38,233 nucleotides of DNA from Intoshia linei (lineage: Eukaryota > Orthonectida > Rhopaluridae), in assembly GCA_001642005.1 (NCBI GenBank), contig LWCA01000228.1, positions 1-38,233 of the forward strand, read 5' to 3'. Position numbers and translations under genes: made by a program. Numbering within the stretch: the stretch's first letter is position 1; every line of letters starts with the position of its first letter. The notes under the pieces were generated by a model. The model made no database searches. It was not told the DNA's origin and saw only the letters and a list, made by a program, of their open reading frames with translations. This document shows positions 22,193 through 33,929 of this stretch, piece after piece.

Positions 22193-23090
22193 TTAATTGA
22201 CTTGACTAAATAATGGAATATCGATTGAAAAAGGAAGTAGGATAGGTGTATTTTTTCTGTAATTGTAATAAAGGTGGCCAAATTTTTGCAACAGTAAATT
22301 TTCTTCATATACAATTCTTTCTTTGAAAAAATTACGACAAGTAATATAAACCACTACAAGTGTAATTGGGTTGATCAATATAATCTAAACAACAATTATC
22401 TCCATAAAACGTGTATGATAACTTGCATTCCAATGGACCAAATAAACCAACCCAAATAAGACGGATGGCGAGATATCGAATATATTCCATGAGTAATTAA
22501 TTTGTGTGAGTCTCTGTGTCCAGTTTCAATGACCAATGAAAAACTATCACCGGCAGTAATGATGGAAGCTTTTCGTACGCTTTCACCAATCATGACCAAA
22601 ATTACACCAAAAAATGAAATGTAATTCAAAAAATTATATTCTATTTTAAATAAAGTATTTAAAATTAAATTTTCAATAAAGAATTCAAATAATGATATAA
22701 TAATTAGTAATACATAAGCCGGACTATGATAAATCATAAAATTTTCATTTGATATGTCGCTAGGTTTACATATGGCTGTAATGAGGTATTCCGATATGTG
22801 AAATATACAAAGACTGTATAAATAAAACGATATTTTCCAATAATATAAACGGATGCAGAATCCTAAAGTAAAAATCGAACCAATAAAAATGGAACGCCAT
22901 AATACCTAAAGTATACGTTTACATTTGCTTTTAAAGTAAATTTTACTCCAAAATTCAATTTAGCAGATATCAAAAACCCAATTATCCATATTATTTGAAA
23001 ATATTTATTGGAAAACCCAAAATAGAGGTTGTATAATGTAATAAAATAAAAAAATCCATATAACGTGATCAATACATGAGAAACAACCAT
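22193..23090 (-). CDS. ICMT: Protein-S-isoprenylcysteine O-methyltransferase (ICMT)
   Basis: This multi-spanning ER enzyme methylates the C-terminal prenylcysteine of processed CAAX proteins such as Ras and lamin, using S-adenosylmethionine. Three exons, 23090-22947, 22905-22423 and 22384-22193, all in phase 0, give 272 aa (human about 284). Introns are only 41 and 38 nt. The first intron begins GTAAAATTTACTT; reading through it by mistake destroys the match to WRSIFIGSIFTLGF, which fits the family. Hydrophobic segments run through the first ~150 residues. The catalytic C-terminal region has GESVRKASIITAGDSF (~155-170), HGIYSISRHPSYLGWFIW (~187-204, with the R-H-P SAM-binding block), IILINPI and RIVYEENLLLQKFG with the paired glutamates. 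It ends soon after the ILLPF block, as in homologues. It lies head-to-tail with TTLL2 with a 407-bp gap. Confidence 0.95.
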
Positions 23091-23543
23091 TTTGTAGTTG
23101 AATCAATTATATTTAGATAACTTTATTATTTTGATTATGCTAACAAAATAAATACATATTATTGTAATGTAATGTTTAATTGAGTTTACCATGGACAATC
23201 TCGACACGGCATCGATATTTATATAAAAGTCACGCTAATAATGGAAATTTTAACAATAAAATAGACAAAAGAAAAATTTTTCTATTTTATTCAATCAAAT
23301 CCGACAGCTTGAATATCAAAATAGACGAAAATGGAATTTAATTGTTATAAAATTATAATAGTTCTATTAAACTTTTCTGAACAAAGAGATTGCAAAATAG
23401 GCATTTTAACATAATATTTTACAGATTTCTCCAATCTTTTAATTGTAACCCAAAGTGATGGGCTTTAAAATCCACAATTACTTTTAATAAAAATAATACG
23501 ATAATATAAATAGTATTAAACAGACCAAAACCCACCGCTTCAA

Positions 23544-23708
23544 ATGGAGAGCTGGGACTACGTATCGTTTGCGAAAATATTATTAGGAATATTTGTGGTT
23601 TTCGGGATCCTCAAGCATACATTTAACAAAAATTTACAAATTTTTTTTATAATTGGTACGATGTTAATTTATAAAATTGAAATCTATCGTAAAGTGATTG
23701 TACGATAA
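23544..23708 (+). CDS. Hypothetical 54-aa membrane peptide
   Basis: ATG at 23544 opens 54 codons to TAA at 23708. The peptide starts MESWDYVSFAKILLGIFVVF, has two hydrophobic segments (~9-22 and ~32-43) and a basic end (KIEIYRKVIVR). Local composition is less AT-rich than the surroundings and there are no low-complexity runs. I do not recognise a family. It may be a complete small protein, one exon of a spliced gene, or chance. Confidence 0.25.
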   Translation: MESWDYVSFAKILLGIFVVFGILKHTFNKNLQIFFIIGTMLIYKIEIYRKVIVR

Positions 23709-23755
23709 AACAGTCTTGGAATTTGTGTTTTATAAAATTCTAAGATTCTTAATTT

Positions 23756-24028
23756 TTGAATAAAACAGTAACAAATATACTTTCAATTGCATATATAAGT
23801 AAGAAAATGAAACTTTTATTATTGAACGATACATATCTTCGAAGATGGATTGCACGAGCATATCCGCAAACAGTTTTTTATCTTTTCGATAATGAATGGT
23901 TCTTATTTAATAAGTTATCAATAATATATTTAAAAAATTTACCTTTATTTTCATTGATAATGGGTTCTTTGGGTATTTCTAAATGTATACATCAAGATTG
24001 GCAGCTAATGGGACGCGTGCTGAAATGA
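23756..24028 (+). CDS. Hypothetical open frame, up to 90 aa
   Basis: A frame with a possible ATG at 23807 (73 codons) gives a peptide beginning MKLLLLNDTYLRRWIARAYP. It has no recognised domain. It lies 48 bp after the previous small frame and ends just before a hAT-type MITE. It could be an exon or a degraded element fragment; the evidence is only an open frame with reasonable residue use. Confidence 0.18.
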   Translation: MNKTVTNILSIAYISKKMKLLLLNDTYLRRWIARAYPQTVFYLFDNEWFLFNKLSIIYLKNLPLFSLIMGSLGISKCIHQDWQLMGRVLK

Positions 24029-24297
24029 GCCGCTAGATTAATTTCACCACAACTGATAAAATGTTAAGATAGATGAATTCAAAAGTATTTTTTAAATTAA
24101 TTTTTCTTGAAAGTTTAAACATTAACCAGTTATTCCAATAATGGTGTAATATTTAAGATGATAGTATGACAGAGGCCTTAAGAAATTTTTGAAATCAATT
24201 CTTAGGTAGGCTGGCTAAGATTACTACAAAATTGTAATGGTAAATTAAAGGAACGCTTTGTGAAAAGCTTCCTAGGACATCTAAAATATACCCTAGG

Positions 24298-24511
24298 CAG
24301 TGATGGCAAAAATATGACACGCACAGGGATTCTACGTGACATTCTGATAAAAAGCTCATTGAAAATTTTAATATGGTGTGCAAAAATTAACTCAAAAGTG
24401 TGATAATAAAAAAGTATACATATTTAATATTATTAATCATTTAAAAGTGACACGACCAAAAAAAACCGAAATTTTTTTTTGACACACCAAATAAAAAGTG
24501 TTTCATCACTG
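24298..24511. mobile_element. hAT-type MITE, 214 bp, with target duplication
   Basis: Starts CAGTGATGGCAAAAATATGA and ends GTGTTTCATCACTG, so the outer 8 bp (CAGTGATG/CATCACTG) are perfect inverted repeats. Flanks are CCCTAGG (24291-24297) and CCCTAGA (24512-24518), a 6-of-7 direct match consistent with a hAT 7-8 bp target duplication. It has no coding capacity. Confidence 0.75.
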
Positions 24512-24518
24512 CCCTAGA

Positions 24519-25427
24519 TCAAAGAATTAAAATAAAGACTTGCAGAAATTTTGACATATTATTTTTTATAATACTTAATAAAATTTTTTGATATCGGTTT
24601 ATATTTACCCTCGTTTAAATTTAATAATTGAAATAAATGCAATGTAATTAGATGGAGGTTAACAATGGAGGTTTCCTCATAAGTTTTTACTATTGTAAGT
24701 AGTTTAATTTAATACCAAAAAATTTACTTTTACATGATTTAAACGTTTTATATTAGTATTTCTGAGCTTTTTATATTCTTATAAACGACATCGATTTAGA
24801 ATATCAAAATAAAACCTGATAATCAAAAGTTAATCCTCCAAAATACCTTATATCAAAAAGTAATCTGACCATGAAAGAAAGAATCCATATTATTACTGTT
24901 TGTGCTCGAAATGTCTTCGTGGCTACGTAGAATTATAACGATATTGATGAAACATCATTATCATAAAATAAATGTATCCTTGTGCTAGCTAAGAACAAAT
25001 CAATCTGGAGGGAAGAATAAACCAACCTATTGGAAATTTTTACCTTATTAATAAGATATGATGCAATTGAGCATTAAAATGGTAGTTTTATTTTACTTGG
25101 AAAAGTGAATAGGGTTATATGACGCCACACGTGCTTTACGAAATTTTTTCAAAGTGCCAATTTTTCATTTTCGAGTGACCTCGTACTTGATATGCTCGGC
25201 ACTCGTACCATACAACGACTTTATATAGAATTGGTTAATTATGGACAGAATAAAGTATATACATTTTTTAACCAAACGTATCTATGGTATGTAAGGGGTA
25301 CACAAAGTTATTTGGTAAAATTAGTGATGGAAGAGGTTATTATTAAAATCACCTAATTGATTTTGATGGTTGAAACTATTGATTCCGTCTTTTATAATTA
25401 ACCTGTCAGTTTCTATATACTAGTGTA
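24519..25427. other. Intergenic, nothing recognised
   Basis: AT-rich sequence downstream of the first cyclase gene. The stretch near 25106 (ATAGGGTTATATGAC) recurs near 12241. No coding signal was seen. Confidence 0.4.
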
Positions 25428-28400
25428 TTAATAATATAGTTTATTACCAATAGGATCTGATATATTAAATATTGGAATACTTTCGTACACATTCTGAAAC
25501 GTTGATAAATCAGAATTGCTATATTTTCGTAACTTTCTTACGATAGGCTTTTGAACGCTCAAATTTTTTTGATTTTTAAAATGACGCCTATCAACTTTTT
25601 TATTATAAAATGAATAAGCTGAATGTCTCCTTTTAATGCTATCAAACAAGACTAAAACCACATTATAAAACTTTTGATACAAATTACGATCGACTTGTTC
25701 TAATGAGAAACTAGGTGTTGTGAGTGCATTTTTAATGGGAGTATTTATAATAGCATCGTAAGAATGTCTTCGTCTATTAGCAATTTCTTGGTAATCCTCA
25801 AAATTATTAAACCATTTGATAATTTGTTCGCCTTTATGATTTTCATCACATTTGATTGATTTTAGTGTTGTATAATGTTCAACATTTCCCATATATTTGT
25901 ATTGATTATTGTGTGTCAAAATGAAACTATCCAATTTGCGCTTATTTTGATTTGTGTTCAAGTGAAAATAAATATTTATTCTTCTGGAAACGCGTTCACG
26001 ACATACACCCTTTCCGATATCGGTATGGGACACTAATTGCCGCAGACCAAATCCCGACTATTAATTTTACTAAATTTACGCATATTTACTTTTTAAATTT
26101 TACTTTAATTTCAGGTTCCAGAAACACAAAACTATTTTTTTGATTCAATGAATCATATGCCATTTTAGTTATTTGTATATTGTCTACATGTATAGAATCG
26201 GCCAATTTAATGATATTATCAACAGTGGTTCCACAAACGTAGAATTTTTGGTATTTCATACCTACGATACCAGTTATAACTGGACCAGAATGGATAACTA
26301 AATTTCATTATAAAAATGTTTTATGATTCTACTACTGCGAGTTATTTTGACATACTGATTATCTAAAAGACTTGAAACGTCATCCTCATATCTTCTTCTA
26401 TTGTCCAGGCAAAAATCACAAGTAATGTCAGAGTGTTCAGATTTATTTTCCAAACCAGAAATGTACTAATAATTTAATATTTTTTAAAATAAATTACCAT
26501 TAAATAAAATTACCAAATTTTTTTCAAAATTTGTTTGTACCTACATTTTGTTTATATAATTGATTAGCATATAAATAAATAATTTTTACTTTTAATATTT
26601 CGTAATTTTTAATAATTTTCCGAATTCTATCAAATTCATAATTGATAATATTAACTATAGTCTCAGGTGGACTTGTAGAAACAATTTTTTGAAAATCGTG
26701 AATTTTTGTACATAAAAGTGTTACATTGGCTATTTTCTAAATGTCGTTAATTTTAAATATTGTATAATTTGACATTGACATTGTCAAATTTTAAAATCAT
26801 GTCAATCAATTATTTATTTGAGCTTTCTAGATAATTTTTTTGCTAAATATTAAATGGAAATTGTTTATAATTTAATCAACTGAATTTTAATTTTAGTTAA
26901 TTAAATTATCGTTAGTAATTGTTATCTTTTTATAATTAGTATGATGAAATAATTATGTAAAAACTACTATGATACCCTTAATATGTTACAAATAAACCCA
27001 TTAGTAAAAATAAAATTGATTGACAATACACTGGTTTAAACTTTAAAACGTAAATAATAAATAACCATTTCTTTTCGATTTATACAATTCCTATTTTCTA
27101 TTGCATTTGAATAACTAAATGGTATACTATGTCCGATCATTTCATAAACATTTTTCATTTCTTCAGTCATTTTCGAAATTTTTTCAAAATGACATGATGC
27201 CTACAAAAAGATGTAAAAATTAAATCTAACCCAGTAGTGTCATCCACTTCCGTGTCAAGATCGTATGTAAGTAATAGAGTTCTACGGGAAAATCCGAAGT
27301 ACGATGGGAAAGATCCGGCACTGTCGGATGTTCATATTCCCTACTTTATTAATGAAATTTTGAAATTTCGTTAACTCGACTGTAAGAACTGTTCATGAAT
27401 CTGTCTTGGATCGACTTATATAACTCTAGTAAGTTCTAGTGTTAACATCTTTTTTTTTAAATCTGGTTATAGGCTAACGTGTAACTCTTTTTTCTGAATT
27501 GAAAATAGTAATAGAATAAAAAATAAGATGTGAACGTCTAGTCATAACCACTAATTTTAAAAAACTCACTTCTTTAGACTTGAGTTAAGTCTCAAATAAA
27601 ATTTTTCGAAAATCTATTTAGACGCAAGATCTAAGATAGCTGTTTAGTTTAGTCTTAGTTTATTAATTTTGTGGTTAACATTTAATATTGCTCATGATTT
27701 TATAATTTGTATTATAAATTATGTTTAAAAAAAGAGTCACTTGGGTTTTCACCGTGAAGGTGTCAATTGATTAGATTGAAATTTATTTTTAGTTGTGATC
27801 CACAAAAATAACTAACCTAGAATTTTTATTTTTAAAATTTCTGAAACTGTCAGTTTTCTCAATAAATGCTTACACACAGACACATTTTTGCAACAATTAC
27901 TTTATATAAATACGGATATCATTGAATGTTTGTTTCTCTGTGTTTCTTTAAACATTTATTTAAGTAACCAAGAATCTTAGAAATTTACAGAATATAAATT
28001 CTAAGGCAGTTTTTCCCTATCGTCCTTTCACCATAAACGTCAATGTCTCAGCTTTGCAACTTCCTGGTAATGAACATATTTCATCACCAAATATTTTGTA
28101 AATTATTTGATGAATGAAAATTTTCTAGACTCTAGAGCAGTGTTTCTCAACCTTTATTACATTGGGCACACTTATTGAAGCAATTAAAAATTTAAAAATT
28201 TTCATTTGTTAAGCGCTTACTGAAAATCTTTACTATAATATATTATTTTGCAAGGAAAAGCTGCAAATTTAAGACAGAAAGTTTCCAAAAAAAAATCTGA
28301 TATAATTGACACTTTTTGAAATGTACATAATGTATATCTGGTTTTGAATTTTTCGCTGGTGCAATAGTGCGCCAGGGCGCACTGGTTGAGAAACACTACT

Positions 28401-30509
28401 CTAGTATAGTTTATGAGTTTAGACTCATATATAGTATAATTTTGGCCGGTCAATTTAAATTAAAAACTTAAATTTATGCTATTACTTATTAAAAAATTTA
28501 TGCAAAAATAATTTCTTATACATGCCAAATTAATTTTTACTAACATCAAGATTAATTTTACAATCAGCAAATTTAGAAATTTAACATGCTTAATATGCAC
28601 GTTTAACATTTTCTGTTGTCAGTTTGATCTTGAAATGGAATTGATTTTTTCAATTGTTTTTAACAATTACAAGCGATAAGGAAATTTCTTGTTTAATAAT
28701 GTTTTTGACATTTAAAAAGAAATATCTACTTCCATCTTGAACTGATAAATCCGAAAAAAAAAACAGATGCAATTTCATTTTTGCTATGGAATCTATTCTA
28801 AAAATAAATGTATATAATAAAAAAATAATATAAATTTAGGGTATGCAAGGATTAGGGCAACTGTTTGATACATTTTATTGAAAATTCTTTGAGATTTTTT
28901 TCTTTTTGAGTTTATATTTCTTAAGAATAATAAATATCACTATAAACCCGGTCCTAAGCACGATTCCGTGTGATCGGAAGTTCCTGTTCAAATAAAAATT
29001 CTTTAAATAGTGTTATTGATATAACTTAAACATGTTGCTTTGGACCATGTTAGGTTTTTCAAGTTTGTGTTTGGATCGTGTTTCGGAACGAGAATTTAAG
29101 GGTTATCAACTTTTATAAAGTCGTTATTGAGGTCTGCATAATTGTCTTCCTTTTTATTGATTTTTTTAAAAGATGCACATTTTTCAGCGTAATCTCTTAA
29201 TTAATTTATAGAGTCGTCTGTATTCAAGCTCAAAACCGTTTAAAAGCATTGTATATAACAAATTATGCCATTATAAATTTAGGAATTACATTGGTGAACA
29301 AATTATGATCATTAAATTTTGATTTAATGCAATGCAACAAGCTTGAAATTTAATAGTATCGATATTAGGCATATGCGATACACTCGTATATGCATTACTT
29401 GGCTGAATTGAACGTGAACATTCGGAGACAGATTCGATATAATTGATGCTTATATTTAAATATCTGCAACATTTAAGCTAAATTTAATTAATACGCTATA
29501 ATACTTAATGTACAGTTTCAAAATCTGTGATATCATTTTTGGGATAATCCAGCTCAATAACTTCATTGAATTCGCTCAGTTCTAAATCATCACGAATATG
29601 ATTTAACCCTGAGCTAGCGCTTTGTATAATCAAATCTCTATTTATTAGAAAGTTGTACTTGTAATAATTTACTAAAATTCTTAAGGGTATTTTGTTATCT
29701 ATAACAATATCAGAAAGTATGGCATCAGATGCGCCCAATTGTATTTCGTAGATTATGTGAACTATATTATCTTCAATGGTATCAATTTTTTTTATTTTTG
29801 GTTCCAAATTATAAATACTTTTTGCTACAGATAACAATACGCCTATACAATACTGTTGATATAATTTGCTTTTAGCAAAATAATGAAAATAATAAATGTT
29901 GTCATTTTTCTTTTCCAGGATAAATTCCGGTTTAAACACTTTACGATTTGAATGATTTGTTACATTATGTATCTATATTGATTTTTTATTGCATTATAAT
30001 GTAATAATTAAATTTTAAATTACTTTAAATTTAATATATTTATGTGTACCGTATCAATTGAATTTAAAAAATCAACAAAAGTTCTTCCAATATTCATCAA
30101 ATATGTGTGATATCCATTTTCAAGCAAATGTTTTATAAAGTATTTTCCACATTCTAACATTAAAACATCAAATTCTTGGTTTGCATTTTTTGAAGTTTTT
30201 TTTATAAAGTCGATAATTTGTATATCATTGTACCGATCCGTTGTCTAATTTATACATAAATATAGTGGCGACTCTCCAACTGAGGTTACTACACTTAACA
30301 TCACTCATGTGGATATTTACCACGGACGTTTTGGGATCACAGTGACGGTGTTTTAGAAAAAATATCAATTTAACCAGAACCATGACAACTATATAGATAA
30401 TGCTGAAAATACTTACTGAAATGCCGTGTTCAAGATTACAGAGATCAATGTCACCTCCATATTGTTTTTTTATTGCTATTATTATACTATTCAATAATAA
30501 CCCATGCAT
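25428..30509 (-). CDS. Soluble guanylyl cyclase-like protein with H-NOX domain and degenerate cyclase site
   Basis: Soluble guanylyl cyclases are heterodimers that sense NO/O2 through an H-NOX heme domain and make cGMP. Exons: 30509-30417, 30244-30050, 29972-29514, 27200-27066, 26736-26590, 26540-26514, 26465-26336, 26297-26104 and 26057-25428. All join in phase, giving about 669 aa. H-NOX: start MHGLLLNSIIIAIKKQYGG, helix block YFIKHLLENGYHTYLMNIGR, then NSIDT joined to IHNV, which puts a His at the proximal heme-ligand position. The following Y-x-S-x-R heme motif is degraded (HYFAKSK). H-NOBA start: LINRDLIIQSASSG. Cyclase domain: NVTLLCTKIHDF, VQTNFEKNLYISGL, IHSGPVITGIVGMK and YVCGTTVDNIIKLAD. 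Both metal-binding Asp positions read Lys and Glu, and the catalytic Asn/Arg positions read Asp and Lys. A 27-nt microexon codes VQTNFEKNL. The tail beyond ~residue 500 is unrecognised. Part of H-NOBA may be missing or hidden in the 2.3-kb intron (29513-27201). The 30416-30245 intron may hide a further exon. Confidence 0.8.
27735..27785 (-). repeat. Short inverted fragment of repeat R1
   Basis: The reverse complement reads AATTTCAATCTAATCAATTG, then ACACCTTCACGGTGAAAACCC, matching the hallmark segment of R1 copies A-C. Only about 50 bp is recognisable. It sits in the large intron of the H-NOX cyclase-like gene. Confidence 0.5.
28138..28398. mobile_element. hAT-type MITE, 261 bp, in the large cyclase-gene intron
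   Basis: Begins CAGTGTTTCTCAACC and ends GGTTGAGAAACACTA; the termini are inverted repeats with one mismatch at the outermost base. Flanking 8-mers CTCTAGAG (28130-28137) and CTCTAGTA (28399-28406) agree at 6 of 8 positions, as expected for an aged hAT target duplication. The interior has GCGCCAGGGCGCAC near the right end and no protein. Confidence 0.8.
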
Positions 30510-31317
30510 TTTAAAAAATAATTCATGTAATAATCATGATCAACTCTAAACTATTATATCAAAATTATAATATTCACGATAGTCACGTAAAAAGAGATAA
30601 TTAAAATAACTCTAATTTGGTGCAGTTATTTCATGATTCTTTTCTAATTTATAGGTTAATTTTAATTGAAATATAGATTTTTTTATACTTGGAGCATTCC
30701 ACCGTTACACTTCTAAGTTTTCAACGTTACACTAATCACAGGTTTCTGATGCAATGAAATTTGTAATATTAGAGTAGAAAATTCAGTCTAATACGCAGAA
30801 ACAGTTGCAAATAACAGAAGTAGGAAATGTATATAATAAATTGAAATATTATCTATTAAAAAATTGTAAATATAATAATAATAATAATATAGATTACAAT
30901 ACTTTTTAAAATCTACATTGTAAAAGGTACATGCACATTGCGCATAATAAATAAACATTCAATAAAGGAATGTGAAATTTTTTTATGTCTGCAAAAGTGG
31001 AACCTTTAAGCAAGAATTGATGAAATTGAAAATAAAACACCCATGTAACCTCTCAATGACGCAAAGATCGATACGTAAATACTATAAAGTCCTGATTATT
31101 CGAAAATTTAAAAAACCGATTATCGAATAATTCCGGTCATTTGAACAACGCTTATCCGATTAATCGGAATTTAAAATTTTTAACATAAAATTCAATCATA
31201 ATCAAAAGAGAATTCCATTTTGTTTTTACATCCAAAATTAATTTCAATTCATTTTTATGTGTCAAATAACATAGCTTTGTAGACAGTAATTTTTTACATA
31301 TGATTTGCTAAATAATC
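30510..31317. other. Intergenic between the H-NOX cyclase start and a hAT relic
   Basis: AT-rich, with an (AAT)n run near 30874-30889. It presumably contains the promoter of the H-NOX cyclase-like gene. No TATA or other element can be defended. Confidence 0.4.
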
Positions 31318-31530
31318 TCACAATTTTTGAATTTTTGATAAAGTTTCATAAACTAGAGAATGTATGATATTTTCGTCACTATTTTCTTCCGATGTATCAT
31401 TACATGAATATTCACTATTAGAATTAGAAAATAATGATTGATTGATTGCGGTTATTGAATATAAGATATCACACACAGCTAAGTGTATCGCATGGGAAAA
31501 ACAAGTTTGATGTAAACAAGGTACTATCCT
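31318..31530 (-). pseudogene. hAT transposase fragment (zf-BED family type)
   Basis: One minus-strand frame from about 31530 to the stop at 31318 gives PCLHQTCFSHAIHLAVCDIL, a block typical of hAT transposases in which H-x-x-C-F-x-H-x-x-x-L-x-V precedes the insertion domain. A stretch rich in Ser, Asn and Glu follows. The frame upstream is interrupted by TGA codons. It is a small relic, possibly of the same superfamily as 12879-13130. Confidence 0.55.
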
Positions 31531-31735
31531 TCATAATTTCATCATTACACTGGCTCAATTTTTTTCTATTAAAGGACGAGATTGGCAACGAGAAATGATA
31601 ATTTTTTGATAATATTGTATTTTTATATATTTAATACACAAATGTATTAATATTTATTAATGAATTTAATAATTATAAATTAATTGTATATACAATTTTA
31701 TATAAACAAATAAATATCAATTTACATTTCTTCAC

Positions 31736-33725
31736 TTATTCCAATTGAAATTTTCGTTTTGAAATTAAATTATCAATATTGTTATATTCATGCTTATCCT
31801 TAGTTTGAGTTTCTCTTTCAATGAATCTTTCAATATCATTAAATTTTAGATTACAATATTTGATATAATTTTTTGCCTTTTCAGAGGTATTTATTTTAAT
31901 ATGAATGTTATTATACATGTCATTGTTTAAATTTTTATTCTTTTGGTCATTGTAATAGCTATTAAGGTTATTAAAAACTAATTTTTCACAATTAATTTCC
32001 GGGCAAAATATACAATGGGGGTATTTATTTTGATTATACGACCACGTTAAAAATTCTTCAATCTTTTTTTTTCGAATTTTTGATGTTTTAATAATTTCTA
32101 ATTCTTTGTTTAAAAAGTTGAGTCTTTTTTGAAACAATTTATTCAGTTCAATGTTTTTTTTTCTTGCTTTTTTGTGCCAAACATTTGAAGCAATGTACCT
32201 AAAGATACATTCAAACAATTAATGTAGAAATTAAGTGGTTTTACCTTGCACAAAGTTTGTTACTCCAGATTTTGGCAAATTCTTCTGGTAAATGGTTTGC
32301 ATTATCTTTTATATCTGTGCGTGATCCATTACGTAATAACAACTTTATGGATTCTATACTTCCCATCATTGCAGCTTGATGTAATGGAGTGAAACCAGAT
32401 TCATTTTGACTAAATAGTTAATTACACTTCATTTCTTATTTTAATGCTTATTATAATTCAGAGTATATATAATAATATATATATAAGTATATATATATAT
32501 AAGAGTATATATATATAATATATATAATTTAGGTACGTAAACAATAGAATTCTGCACGTTCGACAGACCAAAGTCCGAAGCACGACTCCGGTACATTCCA
32601 AACACAAACTTTAAGCCATGTGCAGAATTCTATTAGTCAAACGATTTTTAAGATTTCAATGTAGGATAAATACGAATTTAATAAATTTTGACAATAACAT
32701 CAAATTAATTAACAATTTTTAACAATTGTAAGTAATTTATTGGTAAAATACTATAAAATGTAACTATACGATATATCGATATTTTTACAATACCATCAAA
32801 AAATAATCAATTTCAAAAATATGTATTAAAAATGTATACCAATCACTAGTTTGTCTATTTATATGGAGGACATATACTCCACATTGATAATGACTGTTTA
32901 TACTGTATTATTATGACTATTAGTAAATAAAAATATTGAAAAATCAATCACAATAAAAGATTGGATATTTCTATGATGAGAACTGTGATGAAACGAGATG
33001 ACCTGAAGTTAAGGGCTTACGCCTGTACTGTCGATTTACTAGAACCTCATAATTAAATTAATTAATTCAGATTCCTTATCATCAAATCTTATATAATTAT
33101 ATTACCAGTTGACATCCGCATTTTTTTTAATGGCATATTTTATACACGTGAGAGAGTTTTCACAATTTCCAATCATTAAATGTAATGGTCGTAACTGGTC
33201 TTTGCTTGGTAGATTTATTGATATATTTAAAATTTCAACTAAAAATTTAATACAATTCAAATGTTTATTCGAAGCTGCAACATGTAAAACTGACATTCCC
33301 TAAAAATAATTTACATAAATGATTACATTAGATATTAATCTATTTTATCAACTTTATTATAACATTATAAATCATTTTTCTCAAGCTTACTTAAACTTTC
33401 TTCAACTGTTCTTATATACTCCTGTCATACTCATTCAGCAATGCACTTTTAATACATTCACCAAATAAGCATACATTTAATACATAGGCTATGGGTTTAA
33501 GAACCCTGGCATGGTATATCGGTGTAATTCAATTATATGAAAATTACTAAAATTTTTTATTCACTTGTTAATTTATAAATTATATATTCATTATTTTAAT
33601 ACATTTTCGTCGTAATGAATAACATTTTGTAAATCAAACATGGTAGTTTTGAGCCAATTTAAATGACCTATGGCTGCTGCTGCGAAGCTATCTCCTATAC
33701 TTTTGCAAATTTTTTTATTGTGCAT
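31736..33725 (-). CDS. ANKRD53: Ankyrin-repeat protein, ANKRD53-like
   Basis: Vertebrate ANKRD53 is an ankyrin-repeat protein linked to mitotic spindle and chromosome positioning. Four exons, 33725-33603, 33299-33106, 32409-32245 and 32198-31736, join in phase (0, 2, 2) to give 314 aa. Exon 1 starts MHNKKICKSIGDSFAAAAIG and has a GHLNWLK repeat start. Exons 2-3 give GMSVLHVAASNKHLNCIKFL, RPLHLMIGNC and SGFTPLHQAAMMGSIESIKL. The diagnostic end is EEFAKIWSNKLCAR followed by an NVWHKKARKK stretch, which parallels the ANKRD53 segment just after its last repeat. The C-terminal ~150 residues are Lys/Asn-rich and partly coiled-coil-like, without recognisable similarity. The junction codon TG|T gives the Cys in NADVNCQNE. 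Introns are 303, 696 and 46 nt; the 696-nt intron holds a TA microsatellite and a 92-bp inverted repeat. Confidence 0.85.
32462..32528. repeat. (TA)n microsatellite in an ANKRD53 intron
   Basis: Interrupted TA dinucleotide runs (ATAATATATATATAAGTATA and further) over about 67 bp. Confidence 0.9.
32543..32634. repeat. 92-bp element with perfect 15-bp inverted ends
   Basis: AATAGAATTCTGCAC (32543-32557) and its exact complement GTGCAGAATTCTATT (32620-32634) enclose 62 bp that are clearly more GC-rich than the neighbourhood and carry CAAAGTCCGAAGCACGACTC. It could fold as a stem-loop or be a very short MITE. No target duplication is convincing. It lies within the 696-nt ANKRD53 intron. Confidence 0.7.
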
Positions 33726-33929
33726 TTTTTTACTGTTATTAATTGACAATAACAGAACTGTTTGTTTTTGTATCTAGGCTCACAATTTTGGATTTCTTAA
33801 TAACATACTTATCTGAGATTCATGAAAATTGTTTGTTGTCATGAATTTTAATAAAAAATTTCATGTGATATACAGGTCAACTTTTACCAACCGGTGCATC
33901 GATCTTCGAAGAATGTGTATCAAGTTTTA

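Noticed and set aside
28217-28453. Minus-strand frame of 78 codons
   Set aside because: It is almost entirely the interior of the 261-bp MITE.
29092-29215. Minus-strand stretch reading like the end of a pogo/Tigger-type protein (NDFIKVDNP)
   Set aside because: Only about 30 codons, no further blocks nearby; two frames look equally open.
33109-33303. Plus-strand frame of 64 codons
   Set aside because: It is the exact antisense of ANKRD53 exon 2.
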